Below are positions 55,677-64,000 of a stretch of DNA of 64,000 nt, piece by piece. The translations under genes were made by a program, and so were the position numbers. Source of the DNA: Calendula officinalis (Eukaryota > Streptophyta > Magnoliopsida > Asterales > Asteraceae); contig OY970823.1 of assembly GCA_963853835.1 (NCBI GenBank), positions 47,963,808-48,027,807 of the forward strand, written 5' to 3'. The stretch's first letter is position 1; every line of letters starts with the position of its first letter. The notes under the pieces are model-generated. The model searched no databases. It was not told the DNA's origin and saw nothing but the letters and a program-made list of their open reading frames with translations.

Positions 55677-57983
55677 TGAAACGACCGGGTCAAGAAATCC
55701 CACCAATCAAAACGAACAACCAATCAGAACGAACAACTTTCTAATAACTATCTAATTACAATTAACCATTCTAAACCGATAACGACTATACAAAATACAA
55801 CAAGCGAGCCAAGATCTCACTACCAACAAAGACTATGGATACAAACCAGCTCTAACTACAAAATTATCAAAACAAAACTACCCAACTCCCTCATACCTAA
55901 ATATACGCCCGGAGTATAACTTCTAAGCCTCCGATTAACTTCAAGATCCTATATGCTTACTCCTATCTTTTCCTGTAAAAAGTTAGTCCACTAAACGGGT
56001 AAGCTACAACGAGCTTAGTGAGTTCATAAAGTACAAAATAATACTAGCATTATATACAAAACAAAGAAATAATAACATATAAAATGGTATAAATCTATTT
56101 AAGTAATTCATATTATAGCAAGTACACATCAATGCATAACTGACCGAGAAGCTTTACAGCTTAACATGAGATTTACCGAGAATCCGTCATAGCCGAGTAT
56201 CAACACTTATCCGGGATCAACAAGAATCACTGAATGACTGACATTGAGAATACAACTATATCGCAAGAATCAACAAGAGTTTGCAAGATAATAAACAAAA
56301 TTGAGAACCAATCACCGAATCAACACTCCACGAGAATCATCACTTAACCACCGGAACCGATAGACAATACCGCATCATGAATCAATGAGATCTCAATACC
56401 ATCCAAACGAATCAAAGTGCGTCATTCCCCCTTAGGCCATTAGGGAATGAGGCCGATGAAGGTGATCAAGGCACCCCTAACCGAGTCCATGATCCAGCTT
56501 CACCACCACGGTCCATACCACTCCTCCGCCAGGTACTCCCGCGTCCACCGCTCAACATATTACACAAAGTAATACTCAAGCCGCCGTGGGTCCTCACGAA
56601 ACGAAATTATCCCTCAAGGAAATCGTACGGGTAACTCATATTTGATATCAAACGAAACATTAACAACGATGACTCCACGAGACCGGAACAATAGGATTAT
56701 CACAACCCGAATCAATAAAAATGCATCTCATACTAGAGCAATCCAACCGAGACGTAACACAAGGAATTTATACGACATGAATCGATATCAAGTGAGACAC
56801 TTCAAGGATATTCCATCAATCAAGACATCTATCAAAAGATTATACACAAGGCATACCACAAATAATCACTATATTCTTACAAGTCAATACACATAGCAAA
56901 AGTCTATTAATGAGTCAAACTTCATTTAATCATATTACAGTCAAATCACTAGAATTACCAATTCAATGTTCTAGGCATCGCATATGTGATAATAATTAAC
57001 TAAATAATAATTAAACACGTAGCATTTAAATATATAACTACTAGTATACAGTTGTACATAGATGAACTCACCTGGAATCAAGCGATTGTCAACACGAGCC
57101 AAGTACTTTCTTTAGTCCAATTCCATTGACACCGATCGATACAATCACCACAATTTCCCAATTGTTTACCTATCACAATTATACTTATCTCATTCAATAT
57201 ACAAGCTCAAAATCACTACTAATATGACCCTTAATCACCAATTTCCCAAATTTGGTGATTAACCCCAAAACCCTAAACTTCTAACTATACATCTAGTGCA
57301 TAATCACATGCTAACTTCCAATTTCCTAGTTCAATATCAGTTATACATAGTCTACAATCATCAATTTCAGTTCCATAACTCAAACCCTAACTAGGGTTCA
57401 TGACCTACTAACTCAATACATCAATTTATACATATGCATGGTGATAGGGATGATGATTTACCTTAATTATCAATACAATAGATGAAAATCCTTTGATTTC
57501 TAGCTATAATCTGCCCAAAAGCACCAAATATCGTCCAAAATCGCCCAACACCGAGAAGAGAAAGTTCTAGAGGTTAGTTTGGCTGAAATGGGGAAAAATC
57601 CCGATTTTATGTCTAATCTGCACAAGATAGCGCCGCTATCTGCCCAAGATAGCACCGCTATCTCGACCCGGCGCTAAATAGCGCCGCTATTTCCAGAGAT
57701 AGCGCCGCTATCTCTAAATTTTTCGCGTTTTCCCCTTAGCTATTTCGAGTTGCTGTCCCCTTTTACACAAGATAGCGCCACTATCTCTAAGATAGCGCCG
57801 CTATCTTCCGAAATGCTGCAATTTCACAATTTTCTTCCTTTTTGACCTATGCCACTTATCCAAATACCGAAAATACAGATTTTTGACCAACACTTTCAAC
57901 CAACGTAACCTAACAACTTGTCATTTACCACCTATAATTAACTTAATAATTAAAATACTCAAAATTAGAACACGTATGTTACA
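55677..57983. mobile_element. Solo LTR (2307 bp), Ty3/gypsy-like, nested in Copia-3 pol
   Basis: It begins TGAAACGACC and ends GTATGTTACA, with the exact 5-bp duplication TATCT on both sides (55672-55676 and 57984-57988). Removing it and one duplication restores the alignment with Copia-2 at 41630. There are no internal genes or primer site, so it is an LTR-LTR recombination product. It resembles the left-edge LTR in size and layout. Six copies of a 15-bp near-palindrome (GATAGCGCCGCTATC and variants) lie at 57626-57805. The strand is uncertain; by analogy with the left-edge LTR it may be minus. Confidence 0.9.
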
Positions 57984-57988
57984 TATCT

Positions 57989-59420
57989 CATCTTTTCTTG
58001 ACCAGTATTAACAGATGATGTTCCTTCCTTTTGAGTGTGACAATTTGAATCACCTGCATTTAAATCCATGTTAGAATTAAAGGATTTGGTTAGATTGTCT
58101 ATGTTAAATAGCCAATCTGGACCATTTCCTTGTTCATTAGGAACATTTTCATTAAAGGATACATTTATGCTTTCTTCAAATTATCCTTAGTCTTTTGTTG
58201 AACACTCTGTATGATTTGCTTTGAGTAGAGTATCCCACAAAGATTCCATCATCAGCTTTGCAGTCAAACTTTCCAATTTGTTCTCTTGTAATCAGAATAG
58301 TACAAGGACAACCAAATGATTTTAAAAAACTTATAGAAGGTTTTCTTTTATTAAAAAGTTCATATGGTGTTTTATAGTGTGGCTTCACTATTAATACTCT
58401 GTTTTGAACATAACAGGCAGTATTAACAGCTTCAGCCTAAAAAGTGATTGGTAACTTTGAATCTGCTAACATTGATCTTGCTGCTTCTATGATGATTCTA
58501 TTTCTTCTTTCAGCTACACCATTTTGTTGAGGAGTTCTGGGTGAGCTGTATTGCCTGTCAATACCTTTAAGATCACAAAAGTTAATTAAATTAGCATTTT
58601 TAAATTCTGTGCCATTATCACATCTTATGGCTTTAACTTTTTGATCAGATGTGTTCTCCAGTTTAACAATTAAGTTCTTGATGAGTTCACTTGTTTCGTC
58701 TTTTGTCTTGAGAAAGAAAACCCATGTATATCTGGAAAAGTCATCAGTAATAACAAGACAATATTGTTTCTTTCCAATACTCATTACATTTGTAGGTCCA
58801 AATAGGTCCATATGTAAGAGTTGTAAAGGAACAGAAATAGAGTTCACAGATTTGGACTTATAATTGTTTTTGAGGTAGTCCAATGACCAAATTTCTTTTT
58901 ACTAAATTGTTCATGTTTTCGAAATTAGTGTGACACATCCTTCTATGCCATAGTTCTGATTCAGTGGTGTTTGCCTTGGATATAAAACAGTTGACCTCAT
59001 TTGAAGAAATGAGTTCTCCCCTATATCCAGGCAATACACATTGTTTCTCCTTGGAGTTCTTAAAACAACATATTTTTCATCTAAAATAAAGTCAGGAGAA
59101 AGAATGATGCACTCAATGTCTGTGAAAAGAATTTTGTTCTTTTTATCACAAACTTGAGACACACTGACTAGATTGTATTTTAGCTCAGCTACATAAAATA
59201 CATCATCAAAGGTAATTTTGCCATTAGTAACAGTACCTTTACCTGTAATCTTACCTCCCTTTGGGTTCTCACCAAAGGCCACATAGCCTCCATCAAATAA
59301 CTTGAAATCTTTAAGAATTTGCAGATTTCCAGTCATGTGCCTTGAGCATCCACTATCAATGTGCCATGTTCTACCTTCTTCAGGGATCTGAATGCTCTGC
59401 ACAAGTGAGTAAATAATCAG
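57989..59420 (-). pseudogene. pol: Copia-3 pol, N-terminal part (protease, integrase), broken
   Basis: The protease motif WHIDSG is intact here. Lesions follow: a lost G in a G-run at about 59018 (frameshift), a 56-bp deletion at about 58862 that removes the two Cys of the integrase HHCC site, a TAG replacing Trp at 58437-58439, and an extra base at about 58180. The integrase core (MDLFGP, CDNGTEF, NGVAERRN) is still readable between them. The solo LTR then interrupts the frame. Confidence 0.85.
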
Positions 59421-61960
59421 TTAAGTTTGGGAACCCAAGCTTTATACGTCTTGGGTTCATCCTTTGAGAAATCAGATTTAGAACAATTTACTTTAAATAT
59501 TTTTGGTACCCATACCTTTTTAGTACTGGTGTTCTGTTTTACTACTGCCCTTTTGGATTTTTTAGAGTTTACTACTGATCTTGGTCTATACCCATTGTTT
59601 TTAGCTTTTGAAAACTTTACTACTGATGGACCAGTAGTATTAGGAGACTTACCATGTTTAGAATGATCAGTAGTATTTTGAGCAAATGGTTTTGCAGCAG
59701 TAGTATTTTTAAAAATAGGGTTTTTGTCAGTAGTGTTTTTGTACTGGTACCAGACAGCATTATAATTAGGGTTAACACCAGTAGTAAAATTGTTACAGTT
59801 TTTACTGGTGTTGGAAAATTTAACATATTGTTTATTTTGATTTGATTTTCCATTGTTCTTGAAGTAATTGCTGTTCTTTGGGCTTCCAACTCTTCTGTTT
59901 TGCACAAATCTTGGTGCACTTCTTCCAAATCTTGGTGTTTCAGTAATTGGAGTTTTATTTTTATTTACTACTGAAAGACCAGTAGTATCTTTTAACTTTT
60001 GTGTTTTTGCTTTTTCTTTAAAAATTTTAAATTCTTTAAACTCTTTACAGTTAATTGGATTGAAGTGACAATCCTTTGCTAAATGATTTACTTTATTGCA
60101 AATAACACATTTTAATTTATTATCCTTAGCCCTTATGGTTTTTCTTTGTTCTAAGAGTTGATTCCCGTTTCTTTGATTTCCCCTTTTTAAAATTTTTGGT
60201 ATATTTTCTGCATCATATTTAGGAGATTCATTTGGACTTTGTGCTGTGTGAAAACTTGTGTCAATTGAGTTTGTAGATTCAGTTTTAAAAATTGTAAATT
60301 CAATTGAGTCTGTAGTTTGATCATCATCAGAAGAGTCATTTGATTCAGATGTTTCATTATTAGATTCAGTTTGATTTTCACTTTTTAATTCATTTATGAT
60401 TCTTTCTGAACTATCTTTAAGTGGAGGGATGAATTTATATGGAGGTGGTACAGCATGATATCCCACTCCATGAACAACTTTTTCTGTAGTTTGATTATTA
60501 GTTAATTCATCAAGAATTTTAGTGCTTCTTTCAAATTTCTTAATTGTCAATTTATTTTGTTCAATTTCAAGTTGACATTCTTTTAATTTACTTGTTAGTT
60601 CTTTATTTTTTGATTCATAGTAATCTTTCTCATCTACAGCTTGGAGCAGTTCTTCCTTTATCCTTTGATCAATCATCTGGTACACCTTTATCTGATGTTC
60701 TTGATCAACTATCACACCATCAAATTCATGATTTCTTCTTAATGCTTTTGCTAAATCTTCATTTAATTTAGTGTTTTCTTTTTCTAAATTTTTAACAATT
60801 TTAATACATTCAGAAGTACAAGGTTCGGGTTTTACCTCAGATTTGCTGTCAGTAAAGGCCATGAGAGCTTGATTTTGAGCATGCTCTTCTGCTTGGAAGC
60901 TCCAGTCATAGCCTTGTCCTTGTTGTGAAACAAGAGCAGTTGATTTTGATCTTTTGTCTGGCTGAGGACATTCTTTTGCAAAGTGACCAAGGTTGTTACA
61001 GTTGTAACATTTGACTTTAGTTTTGTCAAATCCAGCTTTGTCACCTTTGTTGTAGTTGAGACTTGTCCTACCAGTCCTTTTTAAGAACCTTTTGGTTCTT
61101 AGGCTCAGCATAGCCATCTGCCATTTAAGATCCATCTCCTCAAGATCATCTGGATTCAATTGTTCCAAATCATCACTAATCAGTGCAGTATGCACATGAC
61201 TAGTGAAAAAGGATTCTCTTGCAGCATCTTTAGAATCTGCAGCCTTTCCTGTGGAGGTTTCTTGACCTTGACCTGTACTAGATACAAATGCAGCATTATT
61301 AGAAGAAATAGAAGGGTTCTTTTGATTTACCTCAGTTTCAAATACTCTGAGATCATTGTAGAGTTCATCTAACTCCTTTTCTTCTAATGCATCTCTCTGT
61401 CTGTATATCATTGTATACATGGCCCATTCTTCACTAAGAGACCTTAGGAACTTCATGTTGTCATCTTCTTGATCCATCTTAACCCCAACATGGTTAAGTT
61501 CACCAATTAGCTTGTTGAATCTGTCAAACACTTGAGTGAGTGTCTCATTGGGCTTTCCTTTGAAGTTTTCAAAATCTTGCTTGAGAACAGACTTCATGTT
61601 CCTCTTGGTGCTCTTGGTGCCAACGAATCTCTTCTCCAGTGCTTGCCACATCACCTTAGCATCATCATATTCAACAAAGAGATGTTGATAGTCATTAGGA
61701 ATGGCCAGTAGGAGAGTGCTTAGAGTTTTGAGTTCGATTCCTCTGTCTTTCTTCTCCTTTTCACACTTTAGTTTGTCTGCTTCAGTTACAGAACTGCTTG
61801 CTTGAGCCGGACCAGTTTTGTTTCCTTCAATGACAACTTCCCACATGGAGTAATCAGTAATAAGCATGTATTGCTTAATACGATTCTTCCACATCCCAAA
61901 GTTATTGGGAGTGAGTATAGGGATTTTGTTGGCTTGAGTGCTTTCATTATTATCAGTCAT
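59417..61960 (-). CDS. gag: Copia-3 gag, intact (847 aa)
   Basis: This is the only complete gag in the window. Capsid-like region to about residue 230, zinc knuckles CYNCNNLGHFAKEC (near 317) and CVICNKVNHLAKDC (near 620), a charged coiled-coil-like region between, and a basic tail with NTT-type repeats ending KAWVPKLN. The stop is TGA where the other copies have TAA. Downstream, pol continues in the -1 frame. The acceptor-like CTTGTGCAG lies 15-23 bp after the stop. With its LTRs, this copy could supply Gag in trans. Confidence 0.9.
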   Translation of the reverse strand: MTDNNESTQANKIPILTPNNFGMWKNRIKQYMLITDYSMWEVVIEGNKTGPAQASSSVTEADKLKCEKEKKDRGIELKTLSTLLLAIPNDYQHLFVEYDDAKVMWQALEKRFVGTKSTKRNMKSVLKQDFENFKGKPNETLTQVFDRFNKLIGELNHVGVKMDQEDDNMKFLRSLSEEWAMYTMIYRQRDALEEKELDELYNDLRVFETEVNQKNPSISSNNAAFVSSTGQGQETSTGKAADSKDAARESFFTSHVHTALISDDLEQLNPDDLEEMDLKWQMAMLSLRTKRFLKRTGRTSLNYNKGDKAGFDKTKVKCYNCNNLGHFAKECPQPDKRSKSTALVSQQGQGYDWSFQAEEHAQNQALMAFTDSKSEVKPEPCTSECIKIVKNLEKENTKLNEDLAKALRRNHEFDGVIVDQEHQIKVYQMIDQRIKEELLQAVDEKDYYESKNKELTSKLKECQLEIEQNKLTIKKFERSTKILDELTNNQTTEKVVHGVGYHAVPPPYKFIPPLKDSSERIINELKSENQTESNNETSESNDSSDDDQTTDSIEFTIFKTESTNSIDTSFHTAQSPNESPKYDAENIPKILKRGNQRNGNQLLEQRKTIRAKDNKLKCVICNKVNHLAKDCHFNPINCKEFKEFKIFKEKAKTQKLKDTTGLSVVNKNKTPITETPRFGRSAPRFVQNRRVGSPKNSNYFKNNGKSNQNKQYVKFSNTSKNCNNFTTGVNPNYNAVWYQYKNTTDKNPIFKNTTAAKPFAQNTTDHSKHGKSPNTTGPSVVKFSKAKNNGYRPRSVVNSKKSKRAVVKQNTSTKKVWVPKIFKVNCSKSDFSKDEPKTYKAWVPKLN

Positions 61961-62048
61961 GATTAATAATGTGTGTGTTTTAAAGATTAAAACTTTTTAT
62001 TGTTCTTAACAAATAGTAGATGTAGAACCAATATGCTCTGATACCACT

Positions 62049-62689
62049 TGTCAGGATCGATTAACTATGAAGAGTTAATAAACACCTTTAGATCTAATTG
62101 ATAATAGAAGTTGCAGCGGATCAACACTATATCAATATATTAAGAACAATAAACTGTAAGAACAATATGCGAGAATATTAAGAACACAGTTTCACAAAAA
62201 GCTTCAATGTATATTATCGATTAACAATACACACGTACGTTTACAATTCGTAAGGAACTATTTATAATAGTCCTTGAAGCTAAACTATTTACCTTAGTTA
62301 TTCTAGGACTTGATTTACATTCGAACTATAAAGATATACATTGAATTACATTCTATAACTATCTCTGCGAAGATCTCGGACTTGATATGTTCCATAAACA
62401 CGTATCAGTAGTAAAACTAATCACCAGTAGTAAATATGTAACGTCAGTAGTAAGTCTGGTGATCAGTAGCAAAGTCCAGATACAACGTCAGTAGTAACTA
62501 CTAAGATCAGTAGTATCTTCAATATGCCTTGATCAGTAGTAACTAAGTTATAAACTTCACCAGTATCAACTTCATCAGTAGTAAGTAATTCTGCCCCATC
62601 AGTTCTAAACATAATATTCATCAGTAGTAATCATGATCAGTACTAACTGCAGCATCAGTAATAAGTTGATCTGTGATTTTGTTCCAACA
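62049..62689 (-). repeat. Copia-3 5' LTR (641 bp)
   Basis: It pairs with 48977-49616, with four substitutions and one extra A. The primer-site complement precedes it and the target duplication CAAAG follows at 62690-62694. It lies about 700 bp upstream of the MAKR-like start codon, pointing away from that gene. Confidence 0.95.
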
Positions 62690-62790
62690 CAAAGCGTATG
62701 AATGCAAAGTTCGACCCACCTTTATCCTTCTCACCAATCGATTGTTCAAACGGAGGTGACTCTTCGTCTTCTAGAGAACTAATTAATAAG
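62690..62790 (-). pseudogene. LINE-type ORF1 relic, 5' part
   Basis: On the minus strand 62752-62690 reads '...FEQSIGEKDKGGSNFAFIRFA'. It joins directly, through the CAAAG duplication, to 'SVYDAKRFEQSI' at 48976. FAFIRFA is an RRM RNP1-like motif. The unit FEQSIGE thus occurs twice, once on each side of Copia-3. Confidence 0.5.
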
Positions 62791-63225
62791 TAAATTTTGA
62801 AGTAATGATGATAAAATGAGTTTTAAAAATGAATTATAAAATGTTGATGTGCCATCATGGCAAAGGTGTATTCATTACGCATAAAAAATCTAGGAAGTAG
62901 TAGTTTTTTCCTTTAAAAGGGTTGTCTTGGGGGTTTGTTTATAGAAGGTTTTGGGTTCAAGAGAAAAGGTGTGGTTTATTTCCCCAAATCAAGGAGATAT
63001 GTTCAAAAAATACATCTTCCCCACTTATATGTAAAACCAATAATTGCGGTTAAAAAAAACTTAGCTTTTCAACGTCATATGTAAGAAAAGTTTTGGAAGT
63101 GAAAAGTTTTAAGAATAATTCCAATATTTGAGAAAAAGTTGAATTGGTTAACGTCCCTGCCCCTACTCCCCTTCCGATCCGATGCAGTTTCAGATCACAA
63201 CAATCACCCCTCTCAACACCATATA

Positions 63226-63228
<3 letters not shown>
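62791..63228. other. Upstream region of the MAKR-like gene
   Basis: AT-rich, no coding frame. It presumably holds the distal promoter. I see no confident TATA box; TTATATG near 63026 is a weak candidate. Confidence 0.35.

Positions 63229-63320
<92 letters not shown>
63229..63320 (+). repeat. CT microsatellite (about 46 units) in promoter or 5' UTR
   Basis: An uninterrupted (CT)n run of about 92 bp ends 68 bp before the ATG at 63389. CT/GA repeats in plant leaders are binding sites of BASIC PENTACYSTEINE (GAGA-binding) factors and are often length-variable. ORFs reading SLSLSL or ERERER here are artefacts of the repeat. Confidence 0.9.
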
Positions 63321-63323
<3 letters not shown>

Positions 63324-63388
63324 TCCTTAAAGCACCCTCCATTACGTACCATAGATCTAGCAATGTAGCTTTCTTTCAATATTTCAAC

Positions 63389-64000
63389 ATGAAGCATCAT
63401 CATAATCATCGGAAAACTCAAACTCTACCATCTTCACCAACGCATTCATCATCTTCTTCAGATTTCGAATTCACCATCTCTCTCTCCCCCCGGAAATCCT
63501 CCGCCACCAATCTCTGTCCCGCCGACGACCTTTTCTACAAAGGCCAACTTCTCCCACTTCAACTATCTCCTCGTATTTCCATGGTACGAACTCTACTACT
63601 CTCCTCATCTTCCACTTCTTCCTCCGCTACCACCACCACCGCCCGCCACTCCTCCGACTCCCACTCATCATTCTCCACCGACGGATACGATTCCTCCCGC
63701 CCCAGCTCCGTCACCGACGACGAACTCCACCTTCAACCCAAACTTGCCCAAACGTACATCAACAAGAAACCCAATAAGTACTTCTCTCTCTCTAGATTCT
63801 CCTCTGTTTTCCGTAAGGAACACAAAACGTTAACATCCACCACGACTACACGGGTTGACCCGGATATCATACCCGGATCTTCGGTCAAACGCGTGAGTGC
63901 CACCGCGAAAGAAGTGATACGAAAATACTTGAAAAAAGCAAAACCGTTGTACGAAAAGCTTTCCCAAAGGCAGGGTCAGAAATTAGGTATTCAGAAGATC
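63389..64000 (+). CDS. MAKR/BKI1-like membrane-associated kinase regulator, 5' part (204 codons, runs off the edge)
   Basis: An ATG at 63389 opens a frame that continues past the window end. The protein starts with a His/Ser-rich segment, then FEFTISLSPR (26-35) and LCPADDLFYKGQLLPLQLSPR (42-62, split here as the family core), a Ser/Thr-rich stretch, and a basic block VIRKYLKKAKPLYEKLS (176-192). This order is that of BRI1 KINASE INHIBITOR 1 and MEMBRANE-ASSOCIATED KINASE REGULATOR proteins. In those proteins the basic block binds the plasma membrane and a C-terminal peptide binds receptor kinases. The C-terminal part is beyond the window, so BKI1 and individual MAKRs cannot be told apart. 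No intron is seen. Confidence 0.75.
   Translation, partial: MKHHHNHRKTQTLPSSPTHSSSSSDFEFTISLSPRKSSATNLCPADDLFYKGQLLPLQLSPRISMVRTLLLSSSSTSSSATTTTARHSSDSHSSFSTDGYDSSRPSSVTDDELHLQPKLAQTYINKKPNKYFSLSRFSSVFRKEHKTLTSTTTTRVDPDIIPGSSVKRVSATAKEVIRKYLKKAKPLYEKLSQRQGQKLGIQKI

Larger units (their letters stand above)
48977..62689 (-). mobile_element. Copia-3: Sirevirus-like Ty1/copia element split by a solo LTR
   Basis: LTRs of 640 and 641 bp (4 substitutions and 1 indel by eye) and target duplication CAAAG (48972-48976 and 62690-62694). Without the 2312 bp of nested insertion and duplication it is about 11.4 kb. Gag is fully open, whereas pol and ORF3 are broken. Its LTR is a diverged subtype relative to Copia-1 and Copia-2. 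It inserted into the LINE ORF1 relic. Confidence 0.95.

Noticed and set aside
56642..56896. 84-aa ORF inside the solo LTR
   Set aside because: Basic, low-complexity frame with no family features, within an LTR.
63050..63421. Minus-strand ORF with a long ERERER tract and plus-strand SLSLSL ORFs
   Set aside because: They are translations of the CT microsatellite; the real gene starts downstream at 63389.

Overview
The window looks like nuclear DNA of a eudicot plant, most likely a daisy-family (Asteraceae) species. It is AT-rich and holds a few well-spaced single-exon plant genes buried in retrotransposons. The third reading frame of its copia elements resembles proteins I know from Asteraceae genomes that carry misleading names such as 'synaptobrevin, longin-like'. 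No bacterial, organellar or viral genome is present.

Layout. Bases 1-2449 are the 5' end of a reverse-oriented Ty3/gypsy-type element (start of gag, primer site, about 1.85-kb LTR). Bases 2760-3874 hold a decayed PIF/Harbinger ORF1, followed by a 645-bp hAT element (3896-4540, perfect 8-bp target duplication). The hAT ends only 17 bp upstream of the likely TATA box of an intact carboxylesterase gene (4598-5569). Bases 5570-11599 are mostly AT-rich DNA with small transposon remnants. Bases 11600-23029 are Copia-1, a complete Ty1/copia element (+). Bases 23208-24942 are a foldback element with two inner elements. Bases 25000-31300 are MITE and SINE remnants. A DUF1645-type gene lies at 31394-32062 with a MITE 10 bp after its stop. 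Copia-2 (-) is at 34952-46396, inside a decayed malectin/LRR receptor-like fragment. A LINE-type ORF1 relic (47830-48976, continuing at 62690) was split by Copia-3 (48977-62689, -), which is itself split by a 2.3-kb solo LTR (55677-57983). The window ends in the 5' part of a MAKR/BKI1-like membrane-associated kinase regulator gene (63389 to the edge), behind a long CT microsatellite.

The three copia elements are one Sirevirus-like family of about 11.4 kb each. They have identical architecture (LTR, iMet primer site, gag with two zinc knuckles, pol, a spacer, a third ORF of 1143 codons, polypurine tract, LTR) and perfect 5-bp target duplications (TAATA, ACATG, CAAAG). By eye their LTR pairs differ at 2/616, 7/619 and 4/640 positions plus one indel, so all are young, yet none is fully intact.

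The most interesting signals are family-wide. (1) The third ORF has its own TATA box and leader-like sequence. (2) A TACTACTGRT motif recurs in both orientations and several reading frames. (3) The gag-pol junction is out of frame but looks like an in-frame plant intron. (4) A tract of about 1.1 kb is almost identical between Copia-2 and Copia-3 although their flanks are diverged. All coordinates and counts were read by eye.
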